DNA of 64,000 bases from Gemmatimonadota bacterium (GCA_022710485.1 JAKLGU010000002.1:190682-254681), one strand, 5' to 3'; numbered from the stretch's first letter, positions 33,402 through 43,366 are shown. Notes: generated by a model from the letters alone, not told the origin. Program-made: numbers and translations.

Positions 33402-34466
33402 CTACTGGACCCAGTCGGCGATGAAGAGGTTGGTCTCCCCGCGGGTCTTGGCGTTCCGGTTGGAGGCCCACACCAGCTTCTTGCCGTCGGGGCTGAACAT
33501 CGGGAACCCGTCAAAATCCGCGTCGAAGGTGACCTGCTCGAGGCCCGTGCCGTCCACGTTGACCAGGAAGAGGTCGAAGTTCCGCCCCTTCGGGTCGAGG
33601 TGGTTCGAGGTGAAGATGATCCGCTTGCCGTCGTGCGTGAAGAAGGGGGCGAAGTTGGCCCCGCCGATCCGCGTCACCTGGCGCGGCTCGCTGCCATCGG
33701 CGTTCGCCACCCAGATCTCCAGGGCGGCCGGCCGCACGAGCCGCTGGGCCAGCAACCCGCGATAGTCCGCGCTGTCCGTGGCGGTCACGGGATAGGAGGC
33801 GCGCCACACGATCTGCTTGCCGTTGGGCGAGTAGAAGGCGCCGCCGTCGTACCCGATCCGCGAGGTGATCCGCCGGACGTCGGAGCCGTCGATGTTCATG
33901 CTGTACAGGTCGATGTCGCCGTCGCGCGTGCTGGTGAAGATGATCCGCTTGCCGTCGGGCGACACGGTGGCCTCGGCGTTGTAGGCCTTGTCGTCGGTCA
34001 GCTTGGTGAGCTCGGAGCCGTCGCTGCGGGCGGCGTAGATCTCGAAGTGCCCGAGCGGCCAGACGTAGCCTTTCGACATGTCGGGGCGCACCGGGCAGGC
34101 GGCGTCGTGCTCGAAGGTGCTGCTGTAGAGGATGCGCTTGTCGTTGTCGTAGAAGTACCCGCAGGTGGTGCGGCCCAGCCCGTTCGACACGCGGTGGACC
34201 CCCGACCCGTCGATGTTCATGATGTATTCCTGGTCGCACCCGGCGGTCAGGTCTTCCTGGCGCTGGAAGATCAGCTGCCGGCCCGACCGCGAGAAATACG
34301 CCTCCGCGTTGTTGCCGCCGTGCGTGAGCTGCTGGACGTTCCGAAAGTGCGTCTCGCCGGGCAGCGCGGCGACGGGCATGGCGGGGGTGGCCACGACCGC
34401 GACGGTGCCGCGGCAGGCGAGGAGCGGGGCGGCGGCGATGACGAGCGCCAACGATGCGGTACGAAT
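33402..34466 (-). CDS. TolB-like beta-propeller lipoprotein (PD40/WD40-like repeats)
   Basis: 354 aa if started at an ATT at 34466; the frame is open to a TTG at 34523 and a GTG at 34517. The ATT has GGAG 6 nt upstream and yields a textbook lipoprotein signal (RTASLALVIAAAPLLAC, acylated C18), whereas the longer starts put 19 extra residues before it. The mature protein has repeated PD40 blades: SPDGKRIIFTSTRDGDIDLY, SPNGKQIVWRASYP, HDGKRIIFTSNHLDPKGRNF, SPDGKKLVWASNRN. It likely sits in the envelope as a protein-interaction platform. It is not the classical tol operon TolB, since no tol or pal gene is adjacent. Confidence 0.82.
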   Translation of the reverse strand: MRTASLALVIAAAPLLACRGTVAVVATPAMPVAALPGETHFRNVQQLTHGGNNAEAYFSRSGRQLIFQRQEDLTAGCDQEYIMNIDGSGVHRVSNGLGRTTCGYFYDNDKRILYSSTFEHDAACPVRPDMSKGYVWPLGHFEIYAARSDGSELTKLTDDKAYNAEATVSPDGKRIIFTSTRDGDIDLYSMNIDGSDVRRITSRIGYDGGAFYSPNGKQIVWRASYPVTATDSADYRGLLAQRLVRPAALEIWVANADGSEPRQVTRIGGANFAPFFTHDGKRIIFTSNHLDPKGRNFDLFLVNVDGTGLEQVTFDADFDGFPMFSPDGKKLVWASNRNAKTRGETNLFIADWVQ

Positions 34467-34548
34467 GGGAATCTCCGGGTTCTTGGGCCCACCAGAGTAC
34501 GGACGCCGCAGGGGCACGGGCAATCCGTAGGAATACGGACTCGCGGCG

Positions 34549-35025
34549 TCAGCCGGCCAGGGCCGCCAGCACTTCGGCGGCGTGCCCGCGCGGCTTCACC
34601 TTGTCGAACACCCGCGCGATTTTTCCGCGCGCGTCTATGATGTACGTCTTGCGGAGCACCCCGAAGTACTTCCGCCCGTACATGCTTTTCTCGCCCCAGG
34701 CGCCGTACGCCTCGGCCACGGCGTGGTCCTCGTCGGCCAGCAGCGTGAATGGAAGCTCATACTTCTTTTTGAATTTCTGGTGACTGGCGACGCCGTCCGG
34801 CGACACGCCGAGCACCACGGCGCCGGCCGCCTGCACCGCGCGCCAACTGTCGCGGAACCCGCAGGCCTCGGTCGTGCAGCCGCTGGTGTCGTCCTTCGGG
34901 TAGAAGTACAGCACCACGGGACGACCGGCGAAATCCTTCAGCGCCACAGGCGCGCCCGCGTCCGAGGACAGCCGGAACGCAGGCGCCTTCGCGCCGGGCC
35001 CGAGGGCGGCTGGCGCGGCCGCCAT
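34549..35025 (-). CDS. bcp: Thioredoxin-dependent peroxiredoxin (Bcp/PrxQ type)
   Basis: 158 aa, ATG overlapping the methyltransferase stop by one base (TGATG). PrxQ signature: YFYPKDDTSGCTTEACGFRD with peroxidatic C50 and resolving C55 five residues later, then GVSPDGVASHQKFKKKYELP and the arginine near the C-terminus (VLRKTYIIDARGKI). It reduces hydroperoxides with thioredoxin as electron donor in the cytosol. Coupled to a methyltransferase of unknown substrate. Confidence 0.93.
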   Translation of the reverse strand: MAAAPAALGPGAKAPAFRLSSDAGAPVALKDFAGRPVVLYFYPKDDTSGCTTEACGFRDSWRAVQAAGAVVLGVSPDGVASHQKFKKKYELPFTLLADEDHAVAEAYGAWGEKSMYGRKYFGVLRKTYIIDARGKIARVFDKVKPRGHAAEVLAALAG

Positions 35026-35891
35026 CAGGCCGCGAGCCGGTACAGCGTGCGACGATAGCTCTTGTGCAGGCGGAAGTGCTCGCCGGTGCGCTTGCCGGTG
35101 AAGTGCTTCTGCTCGAGCTTGGCGATCTTCTTCCGCCACTTCCACTGCACGAACTTCATCAGCGTCGGGTGCGACGCCTCGAACTTCGCGCGGAGGAGGG
35201 CGTACGCCGGCATGATGGCCTGCTGGTACGCGAGGTTCAGCAGGTCGAAGGTCGGCGCGATCTGCGCCGTCATGTCGGTGTCCTTCAGCATCGTGAAGCG
35301 CGAGGCCGCCATCATGGCCTGGTAGCGCCGGATGTCCTGGCCCCCGCCGATGGGGCTCTTGGTGTCCGAGGGGACCTTGAAGATGTCCGAGATGAGGATG
35401 TACCCGCCGGGGTTGAGCATCGCCTCGGCTTTGGCCAGCGCGACCTCGGCCTTCATGAAGAGAAAGCTTTCGCTGAAGAGGATCAGGTCGAACTTACGGT
35501 CCAGTTCGAACTCCTCGAACTTCGACAGGTACACCTTCGCACGATTCCCCACGGCGGCCTGCGCCTCGTCGTTCAGCCAGGCGTTGGGCGACAGGCAGAC
35601 CACCTCGTAGCCGCGGTCGAGCAGCTTGCGCGCGGTGTTGCCCGCGCCGCAGCCGACGTCGAGGATGGACTTCACCCCCGCGGGAATGTCGTTCATCAGC
35701 TCGTCGGTGTAGCGCGCCTGGGCCACCGGGAGGTTGGCGGGGATGAGCGGGAGATCGTCGGTCCAGTAGCCGTAGTGCAGGTCACGCATGCCGAGCGCGA
35801 ACCGGCCGAGGACGAGCCCCAGGGCCAGCCCGAATTCGGGCGACTTCAGCGCCGGAGCGCGCGGGACGAGCGAGTGCGGTGCGTCGGTCAT
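35025..35891 (-). CDS. SAM-dependent methyltransferase
   Basis: 288 aa, class I Rossmann methyltransferase. Motif I is ILDVGCGAGNTARKLLDRG (about residues 76-94), followed by acidic and NPGGYILISDIF (motif IV/V region). The N-terminal GYWTDDLPLIPANLPVAQARYT and a basic C-terminus (KWRKKIAKLEQKHFTGKRTG) are like the family that methylates sterols, quinones or small lipids, but no specific substrate is assigned. A TAGCCT hexamer formed partly by the upstream stop codon ends exactly 6 nt before the ATG, so its mRNA may be leaderless. Followed by bcp. Confidence 0.85.
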   Translation of the reverse strand: MTDAPHSLVPRAPALKSPEFGLALGLVLGRFALGMRDLHYGYWTDDLPLIPANLPVAQARYTDELMNDIPAGVKSILDVGCGAGNTARKLLDRGYEVVCLSPNAWLNDEAQAAVGNRAKVYLSKFEEFELDRKFDLILFSESFLFMKAEVALAKAEAMLNPGGYILISDIFKVPSDTKSPIGGGQDIRRYQAMMAASRFTMLKDTDMTAQIAPTFDLLNLAYQQAIMPAYALLRAKFEASHPTLMKFVQWKWRKKIAKLEQKHFTGKRTGEHFRLHKSYRRTLYRLAA

Positions 35892-35897
35892 GATCGA

Positions 35898-35903
35898 AGG
35901 CTA
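35898..35903 (-). promoter_or_regulatory. Candidate -10 element (TAGCCT) inside a stop codon, leaderless start
   Basis: The minus-strand TAG of the upstream protease gene forms the first three bases. Predicted transcription begins at the A of the methyltransferase ATG. No Shine-Dalgarno. Confidence 0.4.
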
Positions 35904-37856
35904 CCTGTCGTCCGGGGGGTCGGCCGGTACGCGGATGCGCACGCTGGTGACGTCGCCGACCCCGTCCTCGACGGTAAAAATAGTCTCGGGGACCAGCCGC
36001 CGCTGGCCGCGCACCGGAATCACCACCGCCGGAACGGCGGCGCCGCGCCACCCGGGAACGGCGTCGGCCACCCGCGCCGGCGCGTCGGCGTGCGCGAGGA
36101 CCAGCGACCGGGCGGCGTCGGCCGAACCCGTGGCCTCCGCGAGCGCGCGCAGCATCCGGAGGCCCAGCGCGTGCGGGTCGGAAGCGTTCTCGGCGGCGAG
36201 CACCGTCAGCTTCTGCGCGTCGCCGAACCCCACGATCGGCGCGCGCTCCAGCACCGGGAGCAACAGCCGTTCCGTCATCCACTCGGCCAGCCCCTCGGCC
36301 AGGAAAAGGTCCGACCTCACGACCTTCAGCCCCGTCCCCGCGTCCCGCAGCGTCCCATCGACCGGCAGCGTCAGCCGGTGCCGCTCCATCATCAGGTGCT
36401 GCCACTCGTGCAGCGCCGTCGCGACGGCGAAGAGCGGCGGGGTGCCAGGGTCCTCGATGATCTCGTCCTTCGATTCGAGGAATCCTGCCGGGCTCCCGGC
36501 CGCCTCGTCGGCGACGCTCGCCAGGATCCACGGGCCGGCGGCTTCCAGCGTCGCGTTGGGGCCGAGGTCGAGCTTCAGCCGCCGGAGGACGTCCAAGAGC
36601 GCCCCCGTGCCGCGCCTCCGCACCCACTCCTCCGCCGTCCAGTTCTCGGCGATCACGACGCGGCCGGCCGCCTCGCCGGGGATCCCGACGCGCGGCACCG
36701 CCTCGGGTATCCCGAAGTAGCGGGGACGGATCGGGGGCACGGGGAGGTCGGGCATCCCCCAGGCGGTGCGCATGAGCCCCGCCGGAGAGGTGAGCCGGCC
36801 GTCCACCCGGACCCAATTGGCTGAGAGGAGGAACGACACGGCCTGGCCCTGCCACGACGCGGCGTCGCGGTAGCCGTCCACCACCGCCTCGGCCATCTGC
36901 GCCGAGGGCGGTCCACCCCGGAAGAGCCGCTCGCGCGCGGCCTGGTATGCGACGCTGTCGCGCGCGCGCAGGACCGCGAGGTGGTACAGGGCCAGGGGCA
37001 GGACGGAGGCCGATGGTGGGACAGTCGCGGAAAGCAGCCCGGCCGCCGCCAGCGCGGGGCGGGTGTCCTCCCAGGTGAGGCTCCGGAAGCGACGCCGCGC
37101 GCCGTCGAGGGCCGCCGCGTGCAAGTCGACCAGCCACTCGCCGCGGGGCCGGAAGAGGGCGTCGAACCGCTGCTGCTCGGCGGCTGGGAGGTCGGCACGG
37201 ATGGCGGTCAGCGTGCGCACCATGGCCGCGACCATTTCGTCCCGGCGCGCCAGCCCGAGCGACGGCAGGAAGCCGAAATCGCGGACGGAATCGGCGGGAA
37301 TCGGGGCGAGCCCGGCGGCGAGCGCGAGCGCGTCCGCCCGCCCGCCGGGCCCGGGTTCGCGATTGGCCGCCTCCACCCAGGCGCCCGGAAGCCGGAGGTC
37401 GGTCGTGTCACGGCCCAGCATGAGTTGCACCGCACGGAACCGGGGCAGCGCGGCGTAAAACTCCGCATCGTCGGGCAGTCGCTCCGCGCTCCACTGCCAG
37501 CCCCGCCCATGGCCGCTCGTGGCCTGGCCGGCGAGGGTGGCGCCGACGAGCCGTCCCGTGAAGCTCATCGGTTCCGGCGTGTCCACGGCGAATTCCACAA
37601 CACCGCCCGTGGCGGTGCCGCCTGCCCGAAGGGCCGCCGGGGGACCGTCACTCGATTCGAGGGCCAGCGTTCCGGTCAGCGCGCCGCCGCGCACCACGAG
37701 GCGGAGGTCGCCGCGCAGCATCGTGGCGCCGCTCGTGAGCCGGATGTGCCAGCGGCCGGCGACCGACGCCTGGGCGGCGAGGGTCCCGGCCGCGAAGCCG
37801 AGCAGGACGACGAGCGACGTGATGGCCCGGCGGATCCTCCGCGGGACCTGGCTCAG
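35901..37856 (-). CDS. Exported HExxH zinc metalloprotease-like protein
   Basis: 651 aa if translation begins at a CTG that overlaps the stop of the preceding adaptor gene (CTGA). The first ATG in frame is at 37721 and would delete a clear signal peptide (RRIRRAITSLVVLLGFAAGT, then LAAQA); no ATG, GTG or TTG lies between. The catalytic motif HEWQH is at residues 483-487, followed about 50 residues later by EGLAEW, the gluzincin third ligand. The N-terminal 440 residues include a beta-rich domain and helical parts that I do not recognise. It is probably periplasmic or secreted, and its coupling to an RND efflux operon is unusual. Confidence 0.75.
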   Translation of the reverse strand: MSQVPRRIRRAITSLVVLLGFAAGTLAAQASVAGRWHIRLTSGATMLRGDLRLVVRGGALTGTLALESSDGPPAALRAGGTATGGVVEFAVDTPEPMSFTGRLVGATLAGQATSGHGRGWQWSAERLPDDAEFYAALPRFRAVQLMLGRDTTDLRLPGAWVEAANREPGPGGRADALALAAGLAPIPADSVRDFGFLPSLGLARRDEMVAAMVRTLTAIRADLPAAEQQRFDALFRPRGEWLVDLHAAALDGARRRFRSLTWEDTRPALAAAGLLSATVPPSASVLPLALYHLAVLRARDSVAYQAARERLFRGGPPSAQMAEAVVDGYRDAASWQGQAVSFLLSANWVRVDGRLTSPAGLMRTAWGMPDLPVPPIRPRYFGIPEAVPRVGIPGEAAGRVVIAENWTAEEWVRRRGTGALLDVLRRLKLDLGPNATLEAAGPWILASVADEAAGSPAGFLESKDEIIEDPGTPPLFAVATALHEWQHLMMERHRLTLPVDGTLRDAGTGLKVVRSDLFLAEGLAEWMTERLLLPVLERAPIVGFGDAQKLTVLAAENASDPHALGLRMLRALAEATGSADAARSLVLAHADAPARVADAVPGWRGAAVPAVVIPVRGQRRLVPETIFTVEDGVGDVTSVRIRVPADPPDDR

Positions 37857-38938
37857 GAACCCTCTCCGGGGGCCGGCGCGGCGGGCTGCTCGGTCGGCTT
37901 GACCATGACCGGCATGCCGTCCTGCAGGCGCTCCTGTCCGCCGACGACGACGGTGTCACCGGCGTCGAGCCCGCTGCGAATCTCGGTCGTGCCCGGCGTG
38001 CGAATACCGAGTCCCACCTGGCGCCGCGACGCCTTGCCGTCCTGCACCACGAACACGAAGTTCGCGCCCTGGATCGGGACGATGGCCTCTTCCGGCACCA
38101 CGACCGCGTTGGGACGAACCTCCGCCGCGAGACGCAGGTCCACGTACATCCCCGCCTGCAGGGTCCGCTTCGGGTTCGGCACCAGCGCCTTGACGGTGAT
38201 GGTGCGCCCCGGCAGCTGGACGACCGGATCCACGAAGTCCACCGTGCCGATGAACTCCTGGCCGGGGAGGGCAGCGACCCGGAACGCCACCTGCTGGCCG
38301 CGCCGGAGCCGCTCGGCGTACCGCTCCGGCACCTGAAAGGCGGCGCGTTCCGGGTTGACCGTCTGCAGGCTGACCAGTTCGGTCGAGGAGGTCACGTAGT
38401 CGCCGAGGCTGACCAAGCGCTGGCCGGTGACGCCGCCGAAGGGGGCGCGCACCGTGGTGCGAGCCAGCCGGAGCTCGAGCAGGTCGAGCTGCGCCTGGGT
38501 GCTGCGGGCCGTCGCCTCGGCCCGCTCGAGGTCGGCCTGCGAGGAGGCCTTGTCGGCGATCAGCTGCCGGGTGCGCACCAGCGCCTGGGCCGCGAGGTCG
38601 CGATCGGCCTCGGCGCGCGCCACCTGCGCCTTCAGCTCCGCGTCGTCCACCTTGAAGAGGGCGGTGCCCTGCGCCACCTCGTCGCCTTCGCGGAAGAGGA
38701 TGCCGGTGATGCGGCCGTCCACCTCGGGGCGAAGGCGGATCGACTGGACCGCCTCGATTTCACCGGTGGCGGCGATGGCGTCGACCACGGTGTCGACCCG
38801 GGCGACCGCGGCTTCCACGAGCATCGCCGGCGGTCCGCCGCCGGCACCGGGGCCGCCGGCGCCGGCGCCGGCGGGAGCGTCACCCTTGGAACAGGCGGCG
38901 GCGAATACGAGCAGAAACAGGGTCGGGTGTCGGGTCAC
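37853..38938 (-). CDS. RND efflux periplasmic adaptor (membrane fusion protein)
   Basis: 361 aa, GTG start overlapping the TolC-like stop. A lipoprotein signal (LFLLVFAAACSKG, C16) is followed by a barrel-sandwich hybrid: TGEIEAVQSIRLRPEVDGRI, FREGDEVAQGTALFKVD, coiled-coil hairpin with AQVARAEADRDLAAQAL, then TTVRAPFGGVTGQRLVSLGDY, beta-barrel and membrane-proximal domain. AcrA/MexA family, linking the inner-membrane pump to the outer-membrane duct. The operon order is pump, duct, adaptor, protease. Confidence 0.94.
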   Translation of the reverse strand: MTRHPTLFLLVFAAACSKGDAPAGAGAGGPGAGGGPPAMLVEAAVARVDTVVDAIAATGEIEAVQSIRLRPEVDGRITGILFREGDEVAQGTALFKVDDAELKAQVARAEADRDLAAQALVRTRQLIADKASSQADLERAEATARSTQAQLDLLELRLARTTVRAPFGGVTGQRLVSLGDYVTSSTELVSLQTVNPERAAFQVPERYAERLRRGQQVAFRVAALPGQEFIGTVDFVDPVVQLPGRTITVKALVPNPKRTLQAGMYVDLRLAAEVRPNAVVVPEEAIVPIQGANFVFVVQDGKASRRQVGLGIRTPGTTEIRSGLDAGDTVVVGGQERLQDGMPVMVKPTEQPAAPAPGEGS

Positions 38939-40215
38939 TGGGCGCTCTCACTGGGGAATAGTCGGCGGCCGAGGATCACTTCGAGCCCGGCCAGCGCAAG
39001 CTTGGTGGAGTAGCGGGCCTGGACGAGGCCGGCTTCTGCGTCGGCCAGGTCCACCTGGCCGTTGAGGAACTCGATGATGTCCACGGCGCCGGCGCGGTAC
39101 CGGGTGTCCTGCACGCGGTAGTTCTCCCGCGCCACGATGACCGCTTCCGCGGCCAGCACGGCCGCCTCGGCGGCGGTCAGGTACGCGGCATAGCTTCGGG
39201 TCACGTCGGCCAGGGCGCCGCGCTGCAGGTCGTCGCGGACCGCGACGGCCACCTCGTTGGCCGCCTTGGCCCGGGCCAGCGCGATCTCCCGCACGCCGTT
39301 GTTCCAGATCGGGAGTGTGATGGTGAGGGAGCCCGACGTACGATCGGCGGCGGTAGGCCAGAACTTGTCGTCGTACGCGGCGACGGTGCCCGACAGCGTG
39401 ACCCAGGGCAGGTAGAACGCCTTCCGCGCGCGGACAGTGGCAGCGGTTGCGCGAGCCTGCGCTTCGGCCACGCGGATTTCGGGCCCCTGCGAGAGCGCAA
39501 TCTGGACCGCCTGCTCGAGCGTGATCGGGAGCGCCGGCGCCGGGGTCGTGTCGGCCCCGGCCGCGTCCACCGCCACCGACCGGCCGACCCGGCGGCCCAA
39601 TTCGGCGCGCGCCACGTCGAGCCCCGCCACCTCCCGGAGGAGGTCCACCTTGGCACGGGTCAATTCGAGCAGGACCTGGAGCGAGTCGGTCTGGACGGCG
39701 GCACCGGAGAGTACCCGCGCCCGCGAGGTCTGGAGCTGGGACTCGGCCCGCTCCAGGCGACGCTGCGCGACCGCGACCAACCCCTTCCGGGCCAGCACGT
39801 CGTAGAACGTGGCTTCGGTCTGGGCCGCCGCCAGGAAGCCGGCCCCGGCCTCGTTGGCCACCGCGCCCTGCAGCTCCGCCGTGGCGCGCTGGTAGTCGGC
39901 GATCTTCCAGCCGCCGGTGAAGAGCTCGTACCGTGCGTCGAGGCGCGCCGTCACGATGGTGTTCGACAGGCTGTTGGTGCCGAAGTTGAACGACGGCGTC
40001 GTGGAGCCGGTGAAGTCGGTCGAGGCGGTGAAGGACGGCAGCACGAACACCAGCATGGCCGCCCGGCGCACCCAGGTGGCCTCCGCCACGAAGCCGGCGG
40101 CCTGCACGTAGTTCGGGTCGAACCGCGTGGCCTCGGTGAGCGCCTCGGCCAGGGTGACCTGCGGGAGCGTGTCCGCCGGAGCTCCCTGGAGCGCCAGGAG
40201 CAGGGGGAGGATCAT
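38935..40215 (-). CDS. TolC family outer-membrane efflux protein
   Basis: 426 aa. A short signal ([18 protein letters not shown]) leads into two outer-membrane factor repeats: VTLAEALTEATRFDPNYVQA and ITLEQAVQIALSQGPEIRVA, each followed by long helices, ending LALAGLEVILGRRLFP. It forms the trimeric duct through the periplasm and outer membrane. The start overlaps the RND pump stop by 4 bp (ATGA), and its stop overlaps the adaptor start. Confidence 0.93.
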   Translation of the reverse strand: MILPLLLALQGAPADTLPQVTLAEALTEATRFDPNYVQAAGFVAEATWVRRAAMLVFVLPSFTASTDFTGSTTPSFNFGTNSLSNTIVTARLDARYELFTGGWKIADYQRATAELQGAVANEAGAGFLAAAQTEATFYDVLARKGLVAVAQRRLERAESQLQTSRARVLSGAAVQTDSLQVLLELTRAKVDLLREVAGLDVARAELGRRVGRSVAVDAAGADTTPAPALPITLEQAVQIALSQGPEIRVAEAQARATAATVRARKAFYLPWVTLSGTVAAYDDKFWPTAADRTSGSLTITLPIWNNGVREIALARAKAANEVAVAVRDDLQRGALADVTRSYAAYLTAAEAAVLAAEAVIVARENYRVQDTRYRAGAVDIIEFLNGQVDLADAEAGLVQARYSTKLALAGLEVILGRRLFPSESAQ

Positions 40216-43200
40216 GCGTGCCCCGCGGACACCGGCTCCGCCACGGCGCGGCGGGCCCCCATCTTTTCACGCAGCAATTCGAATAGCACGTACACCACCG
40301 GAACGAGGTAGAGGGTCAGGAACGTCGAAACGAACATGCCGCCCACGATCACGTAGCCGAGCGGCTGGCGGCTCTCGGAGCCGGCCGACAGCCCGAGCGC
40401 GATCGGCAGCGCGCCGAAGATCGTGGCGAACGCGGTCATCAGGATCGGCCGGAGCCGCACGCGGCCCGCCTCCAGCGTGGCCTCGAGGAGGCCGAGGCCT
40501 CGCTCGCGGAGCTGGTTGGCGTATTCCACCAGCAGGATCGAGTTCTTCGACGCCAGGCCGATGAGCAGGATCATCCCGATCTGGCTGTACAGGTTGAGGG
40601 TCGAGCCGGTGATGAACAGGGTCACCAGCGCGCCGGTGACGGCCAGCGGCACCGCCATGAGCACCGTGAAGGGGTGGATCAGCGACTCGAACTGCGCCGC
40701 GAGCACCATGTAGACCACCAGCAGGGCCAGCCCGAACGCGAGATAGAGCGCGGTGCCGCTCTCAGCGAACTCGCGCGACTCGCCGCTCAGCGCGGTCGAA
40801 CTGCCGCGGGGCAGCATCGTGGCCGCCGCGGCGTTCAGGCTGTCGAGCGCCTCGCCGAGCGTGAAGCCCGGCATCAGGTTGGCCGTGATGGTGAAGGACG
40901 GCACGCGGTTGAAGTGGAAGAGCCGTTGCGGGCCGACGCCCTCGTCCACCGTGGTCACCGCCGCCAGGTTGATGAGCTCGCCCCCGCGGCCCCGCACGTA
41001 GAGCGAGCTCATGTCGGAGGGGGTGGCCCGGTCGGCCGGGTCCATCTGCACCATCACGTCGTAAAGCTTGTTGTCGCGGGTGAAGGTGCTGACCCGCCGC
41101 CCGCCGAGCATCGTCTCCAGCGTGGAGCCGACGTCCGACACCGAGACGCCAAGGTCCTCGGCGCGGTCGCGGTCGTAGCGGACCGTGAGCTCGGGCTTGT
41201 TGACCTTCAGGTTGGATTGGACGTTTACCAGGCCGGGAATCTGCATCGCGCGCCCGAGGAACGCCGGCATGACCGCCGTGAGCGAGTCGAAGTCGGGATG
41301 CTGGACCACGAACTGCACCGGGCTCCCGAACCCGCCGATGGGCGAGGGGGCGAAGGCGAAGGCCATGACGCCGGGGATGCTGAAGAGTCCGGGCATCACG
41401 CCGCCGATCACCTCCTGCGTGCTCTTGGCGCGGTCCCGCCAGTCCTTCATGTTGACGAAGACGAACCCGCCGCTGACGTCGCCACCCATGCCGACGATGC
41501 TGAAGTAGGAGTTGATTTCCGGCACCCCGGCCATCACGGCCTCGACCTGCTTCTGGTAGGTGTCGGTGTACTGCACGGTGGCGCCCTGCGGGCCGGTGGT
41601 CATCGCCATGAAGAAGCCGCGATCCTCCGCCGGGATGAACTCGCTCTTGAGCGCCTTGAAGGTGACGGCGGCCAGCACCAGCGACCCGAACGCCCCGCCA
41701 ATGATGACCCAGCGCCGGTGCACCGCCCAGCCGAGCGTGGCGGCGTAGGTGGTCGCCATCCAGTCGAGCCCTGCCTCCAGCGCCTTGTACACCCGGCCGT
41801 GGCTCTTCGGGACCCGCAGGATCCGGGCGCAGAGCATGGGCGTCAGCGTCAGCGCCACGAAGCCGGAGATGACGACAGATCCGGCCAGCGCCACGCCGAA
41901 CTCGTTGAAGAGCCGGCCCGTCGTGCCGGTCAGGAAGGCGAGCGGCGCGAACACCGCGACCAGTGAAATCGTCGTCGCGATGACGGCGAAGCCGATCTCG
42001 CTGGTGCCCTTCATGGCGGCGCTGGTCGGGTCCTCCCCGAGCTCCTCCTGGTGCCGATAGGCGTTCTCGAGCACGATGATGGCGTCGTCCACCACGAGCC
42101 CGATGGCCAGGATGAGCGCCAGCAGGGTGAATGTGTTGACCGAGTAGCCCAGGATGAACATCGCGCCGAAGGCGCCGATGATGGACACCGGGATGGCCAG
42201 GCCGGGGATGATCGTGGCCCGCATGTTCCGGAGGAACAGGAAGATGACGACCACGACGAGCGCGAAGGCCAGGAACAGGGTCTCGATGGTCTCGCTGATG
42301 GAGCGCTTGACATAGATGGACTGGTCGAAGGCGGTGCGCAGGGTGACGCCCGGCGGCAGCGCCTCCTCGATCAGGGGCAGCGCGGCGCGGATGGAGTCGG
42401 CGACGTCCACCATGTTGGCCTTGGACTGGCGGACAATGCCGACCGCGACGGCCGACGTGCCGTTGAAGCGGAGCATGCTCCGCTCGTCGCGGGGGCCTAG
42501 CTCGACTCGGGCCAGGTCCTTGAGCCGGACCAGCTGGCCGCCCTGGTTGGCCACCACCAGGTCGCCGAACTCCTGCGGCGTCTTGAGCTCGCCGAGCGAC
42601 CGGACGGTGAACTCCCGGTTCTCGGACTCGATCCGGCCGGCGGGAATTTCGATGTTCCGGCTCCGGATGGCGGCCTCGACGTTCTGCACCGTCAGGTCGC
42701 GCGCGGCCAGTTCCTTGGCCGAGAGCCAGATCCGCATCGAGTAGCGGCGCTCACCCGCGATGAACGAGTTGCCGACGCCCGGGATGGTCTGGAGCCGTTG
42801 CTTGACGACCCGGTCGCCGATGTCGGAAAGATCGAGCAGGGAGTAGTTCTCGCCGGAAAGCGCCAGCCAGTAGAAGGGCTGGGCGTCGGCGTCCTGCTTC
42901 GCGATGACCGGCTCGAGCACTTCGCGCGGCAGGCGGCCGCGCACCCGGCTCACCTTGTCCCGGACGTCCTGCGCGGCGCTCTCCACGCTCCGGCCGAGGT
43001 TGAACTCGAGGGTGATGCTGGTGGACTGCTCCGCGCTGGTGCTCGTCAGCGTCCGGAGCCCTTCCACCGTGCTCAGTTCCTCCTCCAGAATGTCCGTGAC
43101 CGCCGACTCCATGACCCGCGGATTCGCGCCGGGGAGGAAGACCGAGACCGAGATGATCGGGGGGTCGATGTCCGGGTACTCGCGGACACTGAGCTTGGTA

Positions 43201-43286
43201 TAGCCGATCGCGCCGAAGAGCACGATCGAGAGGCTCAACATCGTGGCGAGGACCGGGCGCTTGACTGAAGTATCGGAAAGAAACAT
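40212..43286 (-). CDS. RND efflux permease, HAE-1 type (AcrB/MexF-like)
   Basis: 1024 aa, complete. Twelve membrane helices in the usual 1+5 / 1+5 pattern with two large periplasmic loops. Motifs: [20 protein letters not shown] at the N-terminus, [17 protein letters not shown] (proton-relay aspartates in helix 4), and [20 protein letters not shown] in helix 11. The HAE-1 family exports drugs, bile salts, solvents or lipids using the proton gradient. It is the first gene of its operon, with a candidate -10 TATAAG at 43361-43366. No dedicated regulator lies next to it. Confidence 0.95.
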   Translation of the reverse strand: MFLSDTSVKRPVLATMLSLSIVLFGAIGYTKLSVREYPDIDPPIISVSVFLPGANPRVMESAVTDILEEELSTVEGLRTLTSTSAEQSTSITLEFNLGRSVESAAQDVRDKVSRVRGRLPREVLEPVIAKQDADAQPFYWLALSGENYSLLDLSDIGDRVVKQRLQTIPGVGNSFIAGERRYSMRIWLSAKELAARDLTVQNVEAAIRSRNIEIPAGRIESENREFTVRSLGELKTPQEFGDLVVANQGGQLVRLKDLARVELGPRDERSMLRFNGTSAVAVGIVRQSKANMVDVADSIRAALPLIEEALPPGVTLRTAFDQSIYVKRSISETIETLFLAFALVVVVIFLFLRNMRATIIPGLAIPVSIIGAFGAMFILGYSVNTFTLLALILAIGLVVDDAIIVLENAYRHQEELGEDPTSAAMKGTSEIGFAVIATTISLVAVFAPLAFLTGTTGRLFNEFGVALAGSVVISGFVALTLTPMLCARILRVPKSHGRVYKALEAGLDWMATTYAATLGWAVHRRWVIIGGAFGSLVLAAVTFKALKSEFIPAEDRGFFMAMTTGPQGATVQYTDTYQKQVEAVMAGVPEINSYFSIVGMGGDVSGGFVFVNMKDWRDRAKSTQEVIGGVMPGLFSIPGVMAFAFAPSPIGGFGSPVQFVVQHPDFDSLTAVMPAFLGRAMQIPGLVNVQSNLKVNKPELTVRYDRDRAEDLGVSVSDVGSTLETMLGGRRVSTFTRDNKLYDVMVQMDPADRATPSDMSSLYVRGRGGELINLAAVTTVDEGVGPQRLFHFNRVPSFTITANLMPGFTLGEALDSLNAAAATMLPRGSSTALSGESREFAESGTALYLAFGLALLVVYMVLAAQFESLIHPFTVLMAVPLAVTGALVTLFITGSTLNLYSQIGMILLIGLASKNSILLVEYANQLRERGLGLLEATLEAGRVRLRPILMTAFATIFGALPIALGLSAGSESRQPLGYVIVGGMFVSTFLTLYLVPVVYVLFELLREKMGARRAVAEPVSAGHA

Positions 43287-43360
43287 GAGCCAGATTCCTG
43301 AACGGGCCGGTGGCGGAGGGACTCCGGACTACTCCGGACCCATGCCAAATGGCGAATATG

Positions 43361-43366
43361 CTTATA
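43361..43366 (-). promoter_or_regulatory. Candidate -10 element (TATAAG) of the efflux operon
   Basis: Minus-strand TATAAG in an A/T-rich patch upstream of the pump gene, with a predicted leader of about 68 nt. Confidence 0.35.
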
